Source: JAILLW01 sp045640905 (lineage in GTDB: Bacteria > Bacillota > Clostridia > Lachnospirales > Lachnospiraceae). Taken from it: a stretch of DNA of 64,000 nt. Under the pieces are notes generated by a model that ran no database searches, was not told where the DNA came from, and was given only the letters and a program-made list of their open reading frames with translations. Below are positions 42,289 to 51,549 of this stretch, one piece after another. How positions within the stretch are numbered: the stretch's first letter is position 1; each line of letters begins with the position of its first letter. Made by a program: the position numbers and the translations under genes. Where the stretch lies: NCBI GenBank assembly GCA_045640905.1, contig JAZUFW010000003.1, forward strand, positions 25,450 through 89,449. Reading direction: 5' to 3'.

Positions 42289-43803
42289 TTATCTTTCGGC
42301 TTTTTCAAACGATGCCGCTATGGCTATCAGAGCAAATTCAAATGTCGTATTCAATACCTGGTCGAATGATATGAGATTATGAATGCAAAATGAAAAAGTA
42401 CACAGTGCTATGGCGAGCATAACAGGCTCTTTCCTTTTAGCCAAACATTCTTTTATGGTCCTAATCATCAGATAATAGTATGAACTCATACCCAGAATTC
42501 CCTGATTTACCAAAAGCGTCAATATACTGCTGTGAGCATTCGTCAGTTTATCGGTCGGCCAATGCATAATCAACTCATTCTTTATATACGGTATTGAATA
42601 GGCGTACGAGGAAAAGCCGTCAGGTCCCACACCTATCAGTTTTTGCCACCAATTCATTTCTCTAAAGCACAAAACCGCTGTTCTGTAGGCTTGTCCCCTC
42701 CCTTGTCCAAAGCGGGTATCAAAATAGAACAAACTGTTATTAAAGCCTGTTATCAGGGAAGTATTCGTTTTCAATAATCCGATAATCAATACAAATATGA
42801 CCGCGCTCAACGCCAATATCCATCCGGCCCGATATATATGTTTTTCATACATTTCAAGTTTCTTAAGTCGGAAAAGTAAAAATAGCACAACGGATATGAG
42901 AAAGACTATCGACAGCATTGCGTTTCCGGACAATATAGAGCACACGCCTTTTGTTTCATAATTATATTTTTCCGGAATAATCAGTCTGATCAGATAAATA
43001 ATCTGTGACGAAAGCGAACACAGACCAAGCAGAAAAAAGAACGAATCCAATCGTAGACACTTTTTCCCACAAAGGAAAAACAAACCGGCAAACATGGCGG
43101 CATACAAAAGCAATACACTGTCAGACCCTTGCGCAAAACCTGCCATAAACGATATCAGCGTCGAAATCGTCAAAAGAATCTTAATCCATGTCGGCTTTTG
43201 CGATTCCATCGCATGAAGGCAGAAAAATGCCGATATCGGCATAGCGATACATAAATATCCCGTGAACCAATTGATGTTTCCCAGGGTTGAAACAAACGAC
43301 GGATCTCTAATTTCAAGCGGAATGATATAGAAAGAAAATCTGTCAAAAATACATAAAAGATTAATCAGAACGGAAGATGCAATAATTCCGTAGACTATGT
43401 AGTATTCGAAATCCATACATAAAGAAATCAGCAACACCAGGACACACATCAAGGATAATGTTACAAACCCCATGTTCCATCCTTTTTCACCGAAAAAAGA
43501 GTCTTCTTTATTTGGCGCAAAAATAAATGACACTACGGTAAATGCCAAATAAATCAAAGACGCCGTCACTATTTTGTTCGGTTTGATTTCAAGAGATTTC
43601 GAACTGAAAACATTAATAAGAAAAAAGAGGGAAAGAATAATTGCTTCCCCCAAAGAAACGTACATATAGAAATAGAATTTGTACAAACTTATATCAACAT
43701 ATCCTTCTTTCATATAAAAAGGATATATGCAAAACAAAACCAGAATATATGCTATAGCAAAAACCGAAGCGAGTTCTTTATAAAAAGGCTTCGAAAATTT
43801 CAT
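42289..43803 (-). CDS. O-antigen ligase/polymerase-like membrane protein
   Basis: A 504-residue polytopic protein with about 12 membrane segments and one large loop near residues 375-420. The loop has KLIGVGPDGFSSYAYSIPYI and NAHSSILTLLVNQGILGMSSY, the pattern of the Wzy/WaaL (O-antigen ligase) superfamily. Relatives polymerise or transfer lipid-linked glycans on the outer face of the membrane. In a Gram-positive cell, capsule, teichoic acid-like glycans or protein glycans are possible targets. The ATG overlaps the end of the pseudouridine synthase gene by 26 nt. Confidence 0.83.
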   Translation of the reverse strand: MKFSKPFYKELASVFAIAYILVLFCIYPFYMKEGYVDISLYKFYFYMYVSLGEAIILSLFFLINVFSSKSLEIKPNKIVTASLIYLAFTVVSFIFAPNKEDSFFGEKGWNMGFVTLSLMCVLVLLISLCMDFEYYIVYGIIASSVLINLLCIFDRFSFYIIPLEIRDPSFVSTLGNINWFTGYLCIAMPISAFFCLHAMESQKPTWIKILLTISTLISFMAGFAQGSDSVLLLYAAMFAGLFFLCGKKCLRLDSFFFLLGLCSLSSQIIYLIRLIIPEKYNYETKGVCSILSGNAMLSIVFLISVVLFLLFRLKKLEMYEKHIYRAGWILALSAVIFVLIIGLLKTNTSLITGFNNSLFYFDTRFGQGRGQAYRTAVLCFREMNWWQKLIGVGPDGFSSYAYSIPYIKNELIMHWPTDKLTNAHSSILTLLVNQGILGMSSYYYLMIRTIKECLAKRKEPVMLAIALCTFSFCIHNLISFDQVLNTTFEFALIAIAASFEKAER

Positions 43804-44479
43804 CTTCGGGATCCCTTTCGAAACACATCTCTTTTCCTGTAACAGGATGCTTGAAGCAAATCTTGTGCGCGCAAAGAGCTACATTTTTACAAGCGGAATT
43901 CTTACTGAAATCCTTAGATTTAATACTACCATATTTCCCATCCCCGAGTATAGGAATATTTGCATTGGCCAGCTGTACTCTGATTTGATGATGACGTCCG
44001 GTCATCAGCTTTATTTCAAGCAAAGTTGCTTCGACATTTTCTTCAAGAGCAACCAAGGTTTTTATTACCCTGTACTCCAAAGAGGCTTTCTTTGCTTCCG
44101 GAAATTCCTTTTTCACGACATACGATGTGTTGTTGTGCCCGTCTTTGTATAAATAATCCACCAAGACATCCGTTTGATTCTCGGGTTTGCCCAAAACGAC
44201 TGCATAGTAGTACTTTCTGAATTCACCGGAATTGATCTGATGCGATAACGAAGCAGCAGCCGACTTGGTTTTTGCAAAAACCAAAACTCCGCATACAGGT
44301 TGATCCAATCTGTGAATCAGGCCCAGATACGGTTCCCTTTTATCTTTGTTTTGTGATGCCAAATAGTTTTTTACTTCGGAAACCATATCAAGTTGTCCGA
44401 CTCTGGCTGTTTGAGTTGCTATTCCTGCAGGCTTGTATACGACCAATATCTGCTCGTCTTCGTAAATTACTTTAATCAT
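43778..44479 (-). CDS. RluA-family RNA pseudouridine synthase
   Basis: A 233-residue enzyme that isomerises uridines in rRNA or tRNA. The catalytic Asp is in LIHRLDQPVCGVLVFAK, and MTGRHHQIRVQLANANIPILGDGKYG is the second typical block. The N-terminal S4 domain of RluB/RluD-type proteins is missing, so it is the short RluA form. The target position cannot be assigned. The ribosome site is weak (AAAGAAC). It is followed by the O-antigen-ligase-like gene with overlap. Confidence 0.93.
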   Translation of the reverse strand: MIKVIYEDEQILVVYKPAGIATQTARVGQLDMVSEVKNYLASQNKDKREPYLGLIHRLDQPVCGVLVFAKTKSAAASLSHQINSGEFRKYYYAVVLGKPENQTDVLVDYLYKDGHNNTSYVVKKEFPEAKKASLEYRVIKTLVALEENVEATLLEIKLMTGRHHQIRVQLANANIPILGDGKYGSIKSKDFSKNSACKNVALCAHKICFKHPVTGKEMCFERDPEDEIFEAFL

Positions 44480-44552
44480 TGCTGTTCTTTTCTGTTGTTA
44501 TTTTTAATAATAGATTTGAGTGTGCACAAACAGACAATTTGGGCCTTAAAAC

Positions 44553-45242
44553 TTATATCTTAAAGCGGTATCCTACTCCCCAAATTGTCTCTATGTACTG
44601 AGGGTTTGCAGAATCAAATTCTATTTTTTCGCGTATTTTCTTAATATGAACGGTAACCGTAGCTATATCTCCGATAGAATCCATATCCCATATCTCTCTG
44701 AACAGCTCGTCTTTTGTATACACTCTGTTCGGATGCTCCGCCAAAAATGTCAGCAGTTCGTATTCTTTTCCGGTAAACGCTTTCTCTTCGCCGTCAACCC
44801 AAACACGTCTGGCTGCTTTATCTATCTTAATACCTCGAATCTCTATAATGTCGTTTCCGACACCTGTCGAAGAAGTCAATCTTTCATACCTTGAAAGATG
44901 TGCCTTAACACGCGCAACCAGTTCGCTGGGACTGAAAGGTTTGGTCATATAATCATCTGCTCCCAGACCTAACCCGCGAATTTTATCTATATCTTCCTTT
45001 TTGGCCGAAACCATGATTATCGGTATATTCTTGTATTCGCGAATCTCTTTACAAATTTCAAATCCGTCCGTACCGGGCAACATCAAATCAAGTACTACCA
45101 GGTCAAAGTCTTCTTCCAGCGCAACTTTTAAGCCTTCCGTTCCGTCATTTTGTATTTCTACTTCAAAATCGCTTAATTCAAGATAGTCCTTTTCCAGTTC
45201 GGCAATAGCCTCTTCATCTTCGATAATTAGTATTCTACTCAT
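44553..45242 (-). CDS. OmpR/PhoB-family response regulator
   Basis: A 229-residue regulator: receiver domain with phospho-Asp in LVVLDLMLPGTDG, switch residues MVSAKKEDI and TKPFSP, then a winged-helix DNA-binding domain (FTGKEYELLTFLAEHPNRVYTKDELFREIW and VTVHIKKIREKIE). It would control transcription when phosphorylated by the kinase encoded with it. The start is the ATG at 45242 (AAGGAAG upstream), giving an 8-nt overlap with the kinase stop. No downstream targets are evident. Confidence 0.95.
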   Translation of the reverse strand: MSRILIIEDEEAIAELEKDYLELSDFEVEIQNDGTEGLKVALEEDFDLVVLDLMLPGTDGFEICKEIREYKNIPIIMVSAKKEDIDKIRGLGLGADDYMTKPFSPSELVARVKAHLSRYERLTSSTGVGNDIIEIRGIKIDKAARRVWVDGEEKAFTGKEYELLTFLAEHPNRVYTKDELFREIWDMDSIGDIATVTVHIKKIREKIEFDSANPQYIETIWGVGYRFKI

Positions 45243-46398
45243 ATATTTCTTCCTTTCCGTTTTCGGCTGCATACTTACGAAATACCATATGCATACACGT
45301 TCCTTCGCCTTCTTTCGAAGTTGCCCATATGTAGCCTCCGTGATCTTCCACTATTTTTTTGACTATCGAAAGCCCTATTCCGGAGCCACCCTGCGAGGAG
45401 TTTCTTGACGCATCGGTTCGATAGAATCTTTCAAAGATATTCGGAAGGTCCTTACTTGAAATACCTCTGCCGTTATCTTCGATTTCAACTCTGATTGCAT
45501 CGGTTTCGTCCAGAATTCTGATATCTATCTGTGCCTGTTTTGTTTTATCTATGTACTTAACCGAATTGCTGACTATATTGTTGATTACACGTTTCAATTG
45601 TTCGGGATCGGCTATTATTACCGTATCCGGAGAGGTCAGATTGGAATAATCAAGCTTAATATTTTTTGAATCAAGATCAAGTCCGACTTCTTCTATACAA
45701 TCTCCGAAATAGTCAGCCACATTTATTCTTAAAAAGTTATACGGAATCCTGTTATTATCAATTCCGGAATAAACAGTCAGTTCATTTATCAGCTTATCCA
45801 TATCGATGGCTTTGTTATAGATAGTCCGTATATACTTATCCATCTTTTCCGGAGAATCGGCTACACCGTCCATTATTCCTTCAACATATCCTTTTATCGA
45901 GGTAATGGGCGTTTTTAAATCATGCGTGATATTGCTGATAAGCTCCTTATTTTGATTCTCCGAGAGTATTTTTTCATCTGCGGATTCTTTAAGCCTTAGT
46001 CTCATATCCTCGTAGTTTTTATATAAAGTTCCGATCTCTCCGTCTGATTCTTCAACCGGAAGGCGATATTCCAAATTTCCTTCGGCAATATTCTGCATTG
46101 CCACATTCAATTTATTTACGGGATTGAACACACTTTTCGAAATCCACAAGGTCAATAATACACTGGTAACAATCAGTATAAGGATTATGGAAATGGCCAT
46201 ATACAGAAACATCGGACGTGCTATATCGGGCTGAAAAATAACGTCCATCTGGCCGTTGATGGGATTGAAAATCAATTCATTTCCGCCGTGTGTTCTGGCC
46301 AAAACTTTACCCAAAACCACAAATGCACCCATTGCAAGAATCAGTGGCAGAATAATAATGGTTAATGAAGTTATCTGTAGTTTTGTCTTTAATTTCAT
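45235..46398 (-). CDS. Membrane sensor histidine kinase, cognate of the OmpR-type regulator
   Basis: A 387-residue kinase with two membrane segments (about 8-30 and 60-85) around a short extracytoplasmic part, a HAMP linker (about 86-140), a HisKA domain with the phospho-His in SNITHDLKTPITSIKGY, and a catalytic domain (NNIVSNSVKYID, IEDNGRGIS, GGSGIGLSIVKKI). The ATG has no Shine-Dalgarno; an extended -10 box ends 6 nt before it, which suggests a leaderless transcript. The gene starts back to back with the Y-family polymerase, across 94 nt. Confidence 0.93.
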   Translation of the reverse strand: MKLKTKLQITSLTIIILPLILAMGAFVVLGKVLARTHGGNELIFNPINGQMDVIFQPDIARPMFLYMAISIILILIVTSVLLTLWISKSVFNPVNKLNVAMQNIAEGNLEYRLPVEESDGEIGTLYKNYEDMRLRLKESADEKILSENQNKELISNITHDLKTPITSIKGYVEGIMDGVADSPEKMDKYIRTIYNKAIDMDKLINELTVYSGIDNNRIPYNFLRINVADYFGDCIEEVGLDLDSKNIKLDYSNLTSPDTVIIADPEQLKRVINNIVSNSVKYIDKTKQAQIDIRILDETDAIRVEIEDNGRGISSKDLPNIFERFYRTDASRNSSQGGSGIGLSIVKKIVEDHGGYIWATSKEGEGTCMHMVFRKYAAENGKEEIYE

Positions 46399-46404
46399 GC
46401 TTAA

Positions 46405-46413
46405 AGTATAGCA
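46405..46413 (-). promoter_or_regulatory. Extended -10 promoter abutting the histidine-kinase ATG
   Basis: Minus-strand TGC-TATACT, then TTAAGC, then ATG. The -35 region is poor, as is common with extended -10 elements. The predicted transcript starts at or within one base of the ATG. A 13-nt palindrome, TTAATA-T-TATTAA (46447-46459), lies between this promoter and the divergent one. Confidence 0.6.
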
Positions 46414-46477
46414 TAGAGATTTTCCTACGGGGTACGAAAGTTTTCATTAATATTATTAAAAAAAGATAAAGCGGATG

Positions 46478-46486
46478 TGATATACT
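46478..46486 (+). promoter_or_regulatory. Extended -10 promoter abutting the Y-family polymerase ATG
   Basis: Plus-strand TGA-TATACT, then TAACTA, then ATG at 46493. There is no Shine-Dalgarno in the 30 nt before the ATG and no good -35 box. The same hexamer and the same 6-nt distance occur for the divergent kinase gene. Confidence 0.6.
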
Positions 46487-46492
46487 TAACTA

Positions 46493-47749
46493 ATGAAAGA
46501 GCGGACATATTTATGTATTGATTTAAAGTCTTTTTACGCTTCCGTTGAATGCGCCGAAAGAGGCTTGGATGCTATGAAAACCAACTTAATAGTAGCGGAT
46601 TTGTCACGTACCGAAAAAACAATATGTCTCGCTGTTACTCCCCCCATGAAAGCTCTGGGTGTCAGTTCCAGATGCCGCGTTTTTGAAATCCCAAAATCAA
46701 TCGAATACATAGCCGCAACTCCCAGAATGCAGCTATATATAGATTATTCCGCGAAAATATACGGCATTTATTTGAAATATATATCAAAAGACGACATTCA
46801 CGTATATTCGATAGATGAAGCTTTTTTGGATGTAACCGATTATTTATCCTTGTATGGAATGGATGCCAAAACCCTGGGAAAGACGATAATCAATGAGATT
46901 TTTGATCAATTGTCGATTCATGCAACGTGCGGTATCGGTACCAATCTGTACCTGGCCAAGATAGCTTTGGACATCTGCGCCAAGCATTCTCCGGATTTTA
47001 TCGGAGAACTGACCGAAGAAACATATCGCAAAACCTTATGGTCTCATACTCCTTTATCGGATTTTTGGCGGATAGGAAAACAAACTCAAAAGAAGCTCAA
47101 TTCCTACGGCATGTTTACCATGAAGGATGTTGCCGAAGCGAACGAGGATTTATTGTATAAACTCTTCGGAATAGATGCGGAAATACTGATAGATCACGCC
47201 TGGGGCCGTGAAAACGTTACTATCAAAGATATTAAAGAATACAAGCCTTCCTCGAATTCTCTGTCACAGGGACAGGTTCTCCCCAGAGATTACAGTTTTG
47301 AAGAAGGAAAACTGATTGTAAAGGAAATGATGGATGTTCTTTGTTTGGAAATGGTATCAAAGAACGTTGTTTCCAAATCATTTTCACTATACATAGGATA
47401 CAGCGACTATATCAGTGATTTTGCACACGGAACATTAAGTTTGACGGATTGCACCAACTCAGACAGAGTGCTCATTCCCGAAATAGTCAAAGTATACTCG
47501 GAAATACTCGATCAAGCGATGCCTATTCGCAGAATTGGCATAAGCGCAAACAATATAGAATCAGATGAGTATTTCCAATATTCATTGTTTACGGATGAAA
47601 ACGTTCTCGAAAAGAACAGGAAAATCCAAAACGCCGTTCTTGATATCAAGCAAAAGTACGGCGGAAATGCCATACTGAAAGGTATGAATCTGAACGAACA
47701 CGGAACTACCGTACTTCGAAACGAGCAAATCGGCGGTCACAGAAAATAA
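46493..47749 (+). CDS. Y-family (UmuC/DinB-type) translesion DNA polymerase
   Basis: A 418-residue lesion-bypass polymerase close in layout to the Gram-positive UvrX/YqjW branch. The catalytic acids are in CIDLKSFYASVE (D10) and VYSIDEAFLD (Asp-Glu at about 107-108). A helix-hairpin-helix thumb follows (DFWRIGKQTQKKLNSYGMFTMKDVAEAN), and a little-finger domain with SLSQGQVLPRDYSFEEGKLIV. No SOS box of the LexA type is visible to me in its short upstream region. The gene leads a plus-strand operon with two glycosyltransferases, an odd pairing. The ATG appears to be at the 5' end of the message. Confidence 0.93.
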   Translation: MKERTYLCIDLKSFYASVECAERGLDAMKTNLIVADLSRTEKTICLAVTPPMKALGVSSRCRVFEIPKSIEYIAATPRMQLYIDYSAKIYGIYLKYISKDDIHVYSIDEAFLDVTDYLSLYGMDAKTLGKTIINEIFDQLSIHATCGIGTNLYLAKIALDICAKHSPDFIGELTEETYRKTLWSHTPLSDFWRIGKQTQKKLNSYGMFTMKDVAEANEDLLYKLFGIDAEILIDHAWGRENVTIKDIKEYKPSSNSLSQGQVLPRDYSFEEGKLIVKEMMDVLCLEMVSKNVVSKSFSLYIGYSDYISDFAHGTLSLTDCTNSDRVLIPEIVKVYSEILDQAMPIRRIGISANNIESDEYFQYSLFTDENVLEKNRKIQNAVLDIKQKYGGNAILKGMNLNEHGTTVLRNEQIGGHRK

Positions 47750-47760
47750 GAGGATACTGT

Positions 47761-49017
47761 ATGAAAGTTCTTTGGTTATGTAATATAATGCCTTACCCCA
47801 TAGCAAAACATCTCGGTCTCAGAGGAACCAACAAAGAAGGCTGGATATCCGGTATGAGCAGTGTTGTTGCGGAACATGAAGACATTTCCTTGGCCTTTGC
47901 CTTTCCCTATGATCATGATTCCTTGAAGGGAACTGCAGGAAAAATTGCTTATTACAGTTTCTACGAGGACTCTTCGCATCCCGAAATCTACAGTGAGGAT
48001 TTGTATGTTGCAATTGACAGAATTCTCAATGATTTTAAGCCGGACGTCATCCATTGTTTCGGAACGGAATATGCGCATACAAAAGCATTGCTTAAAAATG
48101 AAGCTTATCGTGACATAGCACTGGTTCATCTGCAAGGACTTATGAAGCCAATAGCCGATGCTTACTATGCTTCTTTACCCGAATCGATAATATACCGCAG
48201 AACATTTCGCGATATTTTGCGTAAAGACAGCATCGTAGACCAGAAACGAAAGACTCTTCAAAGAGCCAAAGCCGAGCAGGAAATACTGCAGATGGCCAAA
48301 AACGTTTGCGGAAGAACCGGTTTTGACGAGAACTACGTTAAAAAAGTTAATCCGAATATCATATATTTCAAACTGAACGAAACTTTACGAGAACAGTTTT
48401 ACAGTGACTGTTGGGATAGTGCCAAAGCAAAAAAGCACTCCATATTTGTTTCTCAGGGAAATTACCCGATTAAAGGAGCACACTTTGCCATTAAAGCCAT
48501 GGCTGTCATCACAGACAAATATCCCGATGCCACCATGTATATAGCCGGTGATAATATTACAGGATTTCGTTCTCTCAAAGAAAAGATTAAGATATCAGGA
48601 TACGGAAAATACCTCAGAGATTTGATTATCGAAAACAATCTTGAAGAACATGTATTTTTTACCGGCTCGCTGACAGCGGATGAATTTAAATCCAAGCTGT
48701 TATCAAGTGAGGTATTTCTTCTTTCATCCGTTATGGAAAACTCTCCGAATTCCCTGGGCGAAGCAATGCTTTTAGGCGTACCCTGTGTTTGTTCAAAAGT
48801 CGGCGGAGTTTCTTCTTTGGCAACAGACTCCAAAGAAGTATTAATGTACAAGTGTGATGATGTCGAAGAACTGGTTGTTCGAATCACTCATTTATTTGAA
48901 GGTCCCGACCTTGAAAAAATGCTTGCCAAAAACGCCCGCGAACGAGCTTTCATCACTCATGACAGAGAAACAAACTATCAACAGATGCTCAATATATACA
49001 AAAAAATTCAACAATGA
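47761..49017 (+). CDS. GT4-type glycosyltransferase
   Basis: A 418-residue GT-B glycosyltransferase. The N-terminal domain begins VLWLCNIMPYPIAKHLG and has a GWISG segment. The C-terminal nucleotide-sugar domain has SQGNYPIKGAHFAIKAM, an HVFFTGSL segment and the E-x7-E-like motif SVMENSPNSLGEAMLLGVP. No membrane helix is evident. It would add a sugar to a surface glycan. AGAGGA precedes the ATG by 7 nt; it follows the polymerase by 11 nt and overlaps the next transferase by 4 nt (ATGA). Confidence 0.88.
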   Translation: MKVLWLCNIMPYPIAKHLGLRGTNKEGWISGMSSVVAEHEDISLAFAFPYDHDSLKGTAGKIAYYSFYEDSSHPEIYSEDLYVAIDRILNDFKPDVIHCFGTEYAHTKALLKNEAYRDIALVHLQGLMKPIADAYYASLPESIIYRRTFRDILRKDSIVDQKRKTLQRAKAEQEILQMAKNVCGRTGFDENYVKKVNPNIIYFKLNETLREQFYSDCWDSAKAKKHSIFVSQGNYPIKGAHFAIKAMAVITDKYPDATMYIAGDNITGFRSLKEKIKISGYGKYLRDLIIENNLEEHVFFTGSLTADEFKSKLLSSEVFLLSSVMENSPNSLGEAMLLGVPCVCSKVGGVSSLATDSKEVLMYKCDDVEELVVRITHLFEGPDLEKMLAKNARERAFITHDRETNYQQMLNIYKKIQQ

Positions 49018-50216
49018 TTCAAATTACATTTGCCTCAAATTACATAAATCACCATCAGCTTCCTTTTTGTGAAGCTCTTTTGAATACTCCCGATATCGAT
49101 TTTACGTTTATTCAAACCGAGCCTATGGAAAAGGAACGCTCCGGCATGGGATGGGATGAACGTTTGTCCGATCTTCCTTTTGTAAAGAAATATTATGAAG
49201 ACTCATTTTTGTGTCAAAAGCTTTTGATGGAATCGGATATTGTCATATTCGGTGCCTGTAAAGACGAAGAAATAATAATACCGAGACTGGAAAACAGAAA
49301 ACCTGTATTTCGTTACAGTGAAAGAATCTACAAAGAAGGTCAATGGAAGTTTATTTCGCCGAGAGGCCTTAAAAAGAAATATCACGATCACATACGCTTT
49401 AATTCTTTTCCGGTATACCTTTTATGTGCCGGAGCATATGTTGCTTCGGATTTTTCACTTATCCACGCCTACACAGGGAAAATGCTCAGATGGGGTTATT
49501 TTCCCGAATTTATACAATATTCCGAAGATGATATTCTGTCACATAAGGCAAAATCTACGGATAAACCCAAAATTTTATGGGTGGGACGTCAGATTCCTCT
49601 GAAACATCCGGAAAATCCTATTTTGGCAGCTGAAACCTTAAAAAAGGAAGGTCTTGATTTTTCTATGACCATCGTTGGAGACGGTGAACTTCACGATTCA
49701 TTAACTGCTGCCGTCGAAGAAAAAAACCTGACGGATTGCATCTCTTTCGAAGATTTTAAAAGCCCTTCGGAAATTCGTTCCTTAATGCTGGAATACGATA
49801 TTTTCCTCTTTACCAGCAATTATATCGAAGGATGGGGAGCTGTTTTAAACGAATCCATGAATGCCGGCTGTGCGGTTATATCAAGCAGCGCTGTAGGCGG
49901 AGCTGCCTTTTTGATTTCGCATCAAAATAACGGCATGGTTTATAAATACAACGATGTCAACGAATTGACTTCCTGCATTCGATATTTAATAGAGAACCCT
50001 CAGGAAAGAATCAACATGGGCCTTGAGGCTTACAGAACAATTTCTGAAAAGTGGAATGCAAACGAAGCCGCCCGAAGACTTGTTTCCATGATAAGAGGCC
50101 TGCTTAATGAAAAGGAGAGCGTATTTGAACCTTTTGATGATGACGGTCCGTTAAGCTTATCACCCATCATTTCACCGCATAACGGATATAAATATACACA
50201 TAAACAAAACAAATAA
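49014..50216 (+). CDS. GT4-type glycosyltransferase
   Basis: A 400-residue GT-B glycosyltransferase. It begins IQITFASNYINHHQLPFCEAL, with an acceptor-side domain containing SERIYKEGQWKFISPRG. The donor domain has ILWVGRQIPLKHPENPILAAETL, VGDGEL, and the E-x7-E motif in NYIEGWGAVLNESMNAG. The C-terminal tail has PISPH-like low-complexity residues. It starts inside the stop of the previous transferase gene and ends just before a strong terminator. Both probably serve one glycan; the sugar donors are unknown. Confidence 0.88.
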   Translation: MIQITFASNYINHHQLPFCEALLNTPDIDFTFIQTEPMEKERSGMGWDERLSDLPFVKKYYEDSFLCQKLLMESDIVIFGACKDEEIIIPRLENRKPVFRYSERIYKEGQWKFISPRGLKKKYHDHIRFNSFPVYLLCAGAYVASDFSLIHAYTGKMLRWGYFPEFIQYSEDDILSHKAKSTDKPKILWVGRQIPLKHPENPILAAETLKKEGLDFSMTIVGDGELHDSLTAAVEEKNLTDCISFEDFKSPSEIRSLMLEYDIFLFTSNYIEGWGAVLNESMNAGCAVISSSAVGGAAFLISHQNNGMVYKYNDVNELTSCIRYLIENPQERINMGLEAYRTISEKWNANEAARRLVSMIRGLLNEKESVFEPFDDDGPLSLSPIISPHNGYKYTHKQNK

Positions 50217-50221
50217 CGCAA

Positions 50222-50252
50222 GAAACCCCGAAGAGTAATTCTTCGGGGTTTC
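50222..50252. terminator. Bidirectional terminator between the glycosyltransferase operon and ahcY
   Basis: GAAACCCCGAAGA and TCTTCGGGGTTTC form a perfect 13-bp stem around GTAAT, between convergent genes. The flanking T/A runs are short. Confidence 0.9.
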
Positions 50253-50265
50253 CTGCAAGATATAA

Positions 50266-51519
50266 TTAATTTTCAATGTTGTAACTGTTCAAATACTTTT
50301 CCTGTTCGGGAGTCAAAACATCAATTTCCTTACCAAGGAATTTAAGCTTTCTGCGTGCAACATCATTATCTACTTCTCTGGGAACATCGATTAACTTTGA
50401 TGTTAATTCTTTTCCGTGCTCTACCAAATATTTTGCAGACAGAGCCTGAATTGCAAAACTCATATCCATAATCTCGGCAGGATGTCCGTCACCGCATGCC
50501 AAGTTAACCAATCTTCCTTCACCAAGTGTAAATATCCACTGTCCTGTGGGCAATTTATAACCCATAATGTTGTTTCTCTGCTCACGCTTTTCAACAGCAT
50601 TCGCATTCAGCCATGCCATATCGATTTCGCAATCAAAATGTCCGGCATTACACAAAATAGCGCCTTCTTTCATTACAGCGAAGTCTTCTTTGTCAATAAC
50701 ACCGTCACAACCGGTTACCGTTACAAAGAAATCTCCGACCTTGGCAGCCTCATTCATGGGCATAACATCAAATCCGTCCATAACTGCTTCAATAGCTTTA
50801 ACAGGATCTATCTCCGTAACTATTACGCGAGCACCGAGACCTTTTGCTCTCATGGCGGTTCCCTTTCCGCACCATCCGTAACCTGCTACAACTACTATCT
50901 TGCCTGCAACTATCAGGTTGGTCGTTCTGTTGATACCATCCCAAACAGACTGTCCCGTACCATATCTGTTATCAAATAAATGCTTGCAGTCCGCATTATT
51001 TACTCTCACCATGGGGAACATCAACTTGCCGGCTTTGTTCATTGCTTCAAGTCTGATAATACCGGTTGTTGTTTCTTCACAACCGCCGATAATATTCGGA
51101 ATCAATTCGGGCATCTCGTTGTGAACCATATTAACCAAATCTCCGCCATCATCGATTATGATATTGGGACCGCACATCAGGGTATTCTTTATATGACTTT
51201 CATATTCTTCCGCTGTTGCACCATACCAGGCATGAACCTCCAAGCCTGCCTTTACCAATGCTGCTGCCACATCATCCTGCGTAGATAAAGGGTTTGATCC
51301 TGTAACATACATCTCGGCACCACCGGCAGCCAATACCAAACATAAATATCCGGTCTTTGCTTCCAAATGAACCGAAAGTGCTATTTTCTTTCCTGCAAAA
51401 GGCTTTGTCTTACTGAATTCTTCTTCCAACGTACGAAGAAGGTCACAATTTCTTTTTACCCATTCCAGTTTTCTTTCACCTGATGAAGCCAGGTTAATAT
51501 CTCTGATTTCGCTTGACAT
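50266..51519 (-). CDS. ahcY: S-adenosylhomocysteine hydrolase
   Basis: A 417-residue enzyme that splits S-adenosylhomocysteine into adenosine and homocysteine. The NAD-binding loop reads VAGYGWCGKGTAMRAKGLGA, and the typical LCNAGHFDCEIDM, DDGGDLV and the family's KxxxD region (DCKHLFDNRYGTGQSVWDGI) are present. The length is that of the short bacterial and archaeal form. AGGAGG precedes the ATG. It closes an operon with mtaD, which can remove SAH by deamination, so two ways to dispose of SAH are co-encoded. Confidence 0.97.
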   Translation of the reverse strand: MSSEIRDINLASSGERKLEWVKRNCDLLRTLEEEFSKTKPFAGKKIALSVHLEAKTGYLCLVLAAGGAEMYVTGSNPLSTQDDVAAALVKAGLEVHAWYGATAEEYESHIKNTLMCGPNIIIDDGGDLVNMVHNEMPELIPNIIGGCEETTTGIIRLEAMNKAGKLMFPMVRVNNADCKHLFDNRYGTGQSVWDGINRTTNLIVAGKIVVVAGYGWCGKGTAMRAKGLGARVIVTEIDPVKAIEAVMDGFDVMPMNEAAKVGDFFVTVTGCDGVIDKEDFAVMKEGAILCNAGHFDCEIDMAWLNANAVEKREQRNNIMGYKLPTGQWIFTLGEGRLVNLACGDGHPAEIMDMSFAIQALSAKYLVEHGKELTSKLIDVPREVDNDVARRKLKFLGKEIDVLTPEQEKYLNSYNIEN

Positions 51520-51549
51520 ATAAATATATTCCTCCTAAATAATCAGTAC

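Noticed and set aside
50416..50979. Plus-strand open frame of 187 codons opposite ahcY
   Set aside because: Lies wholly within a well-conserved enzyme gene and has no protein-like motif.
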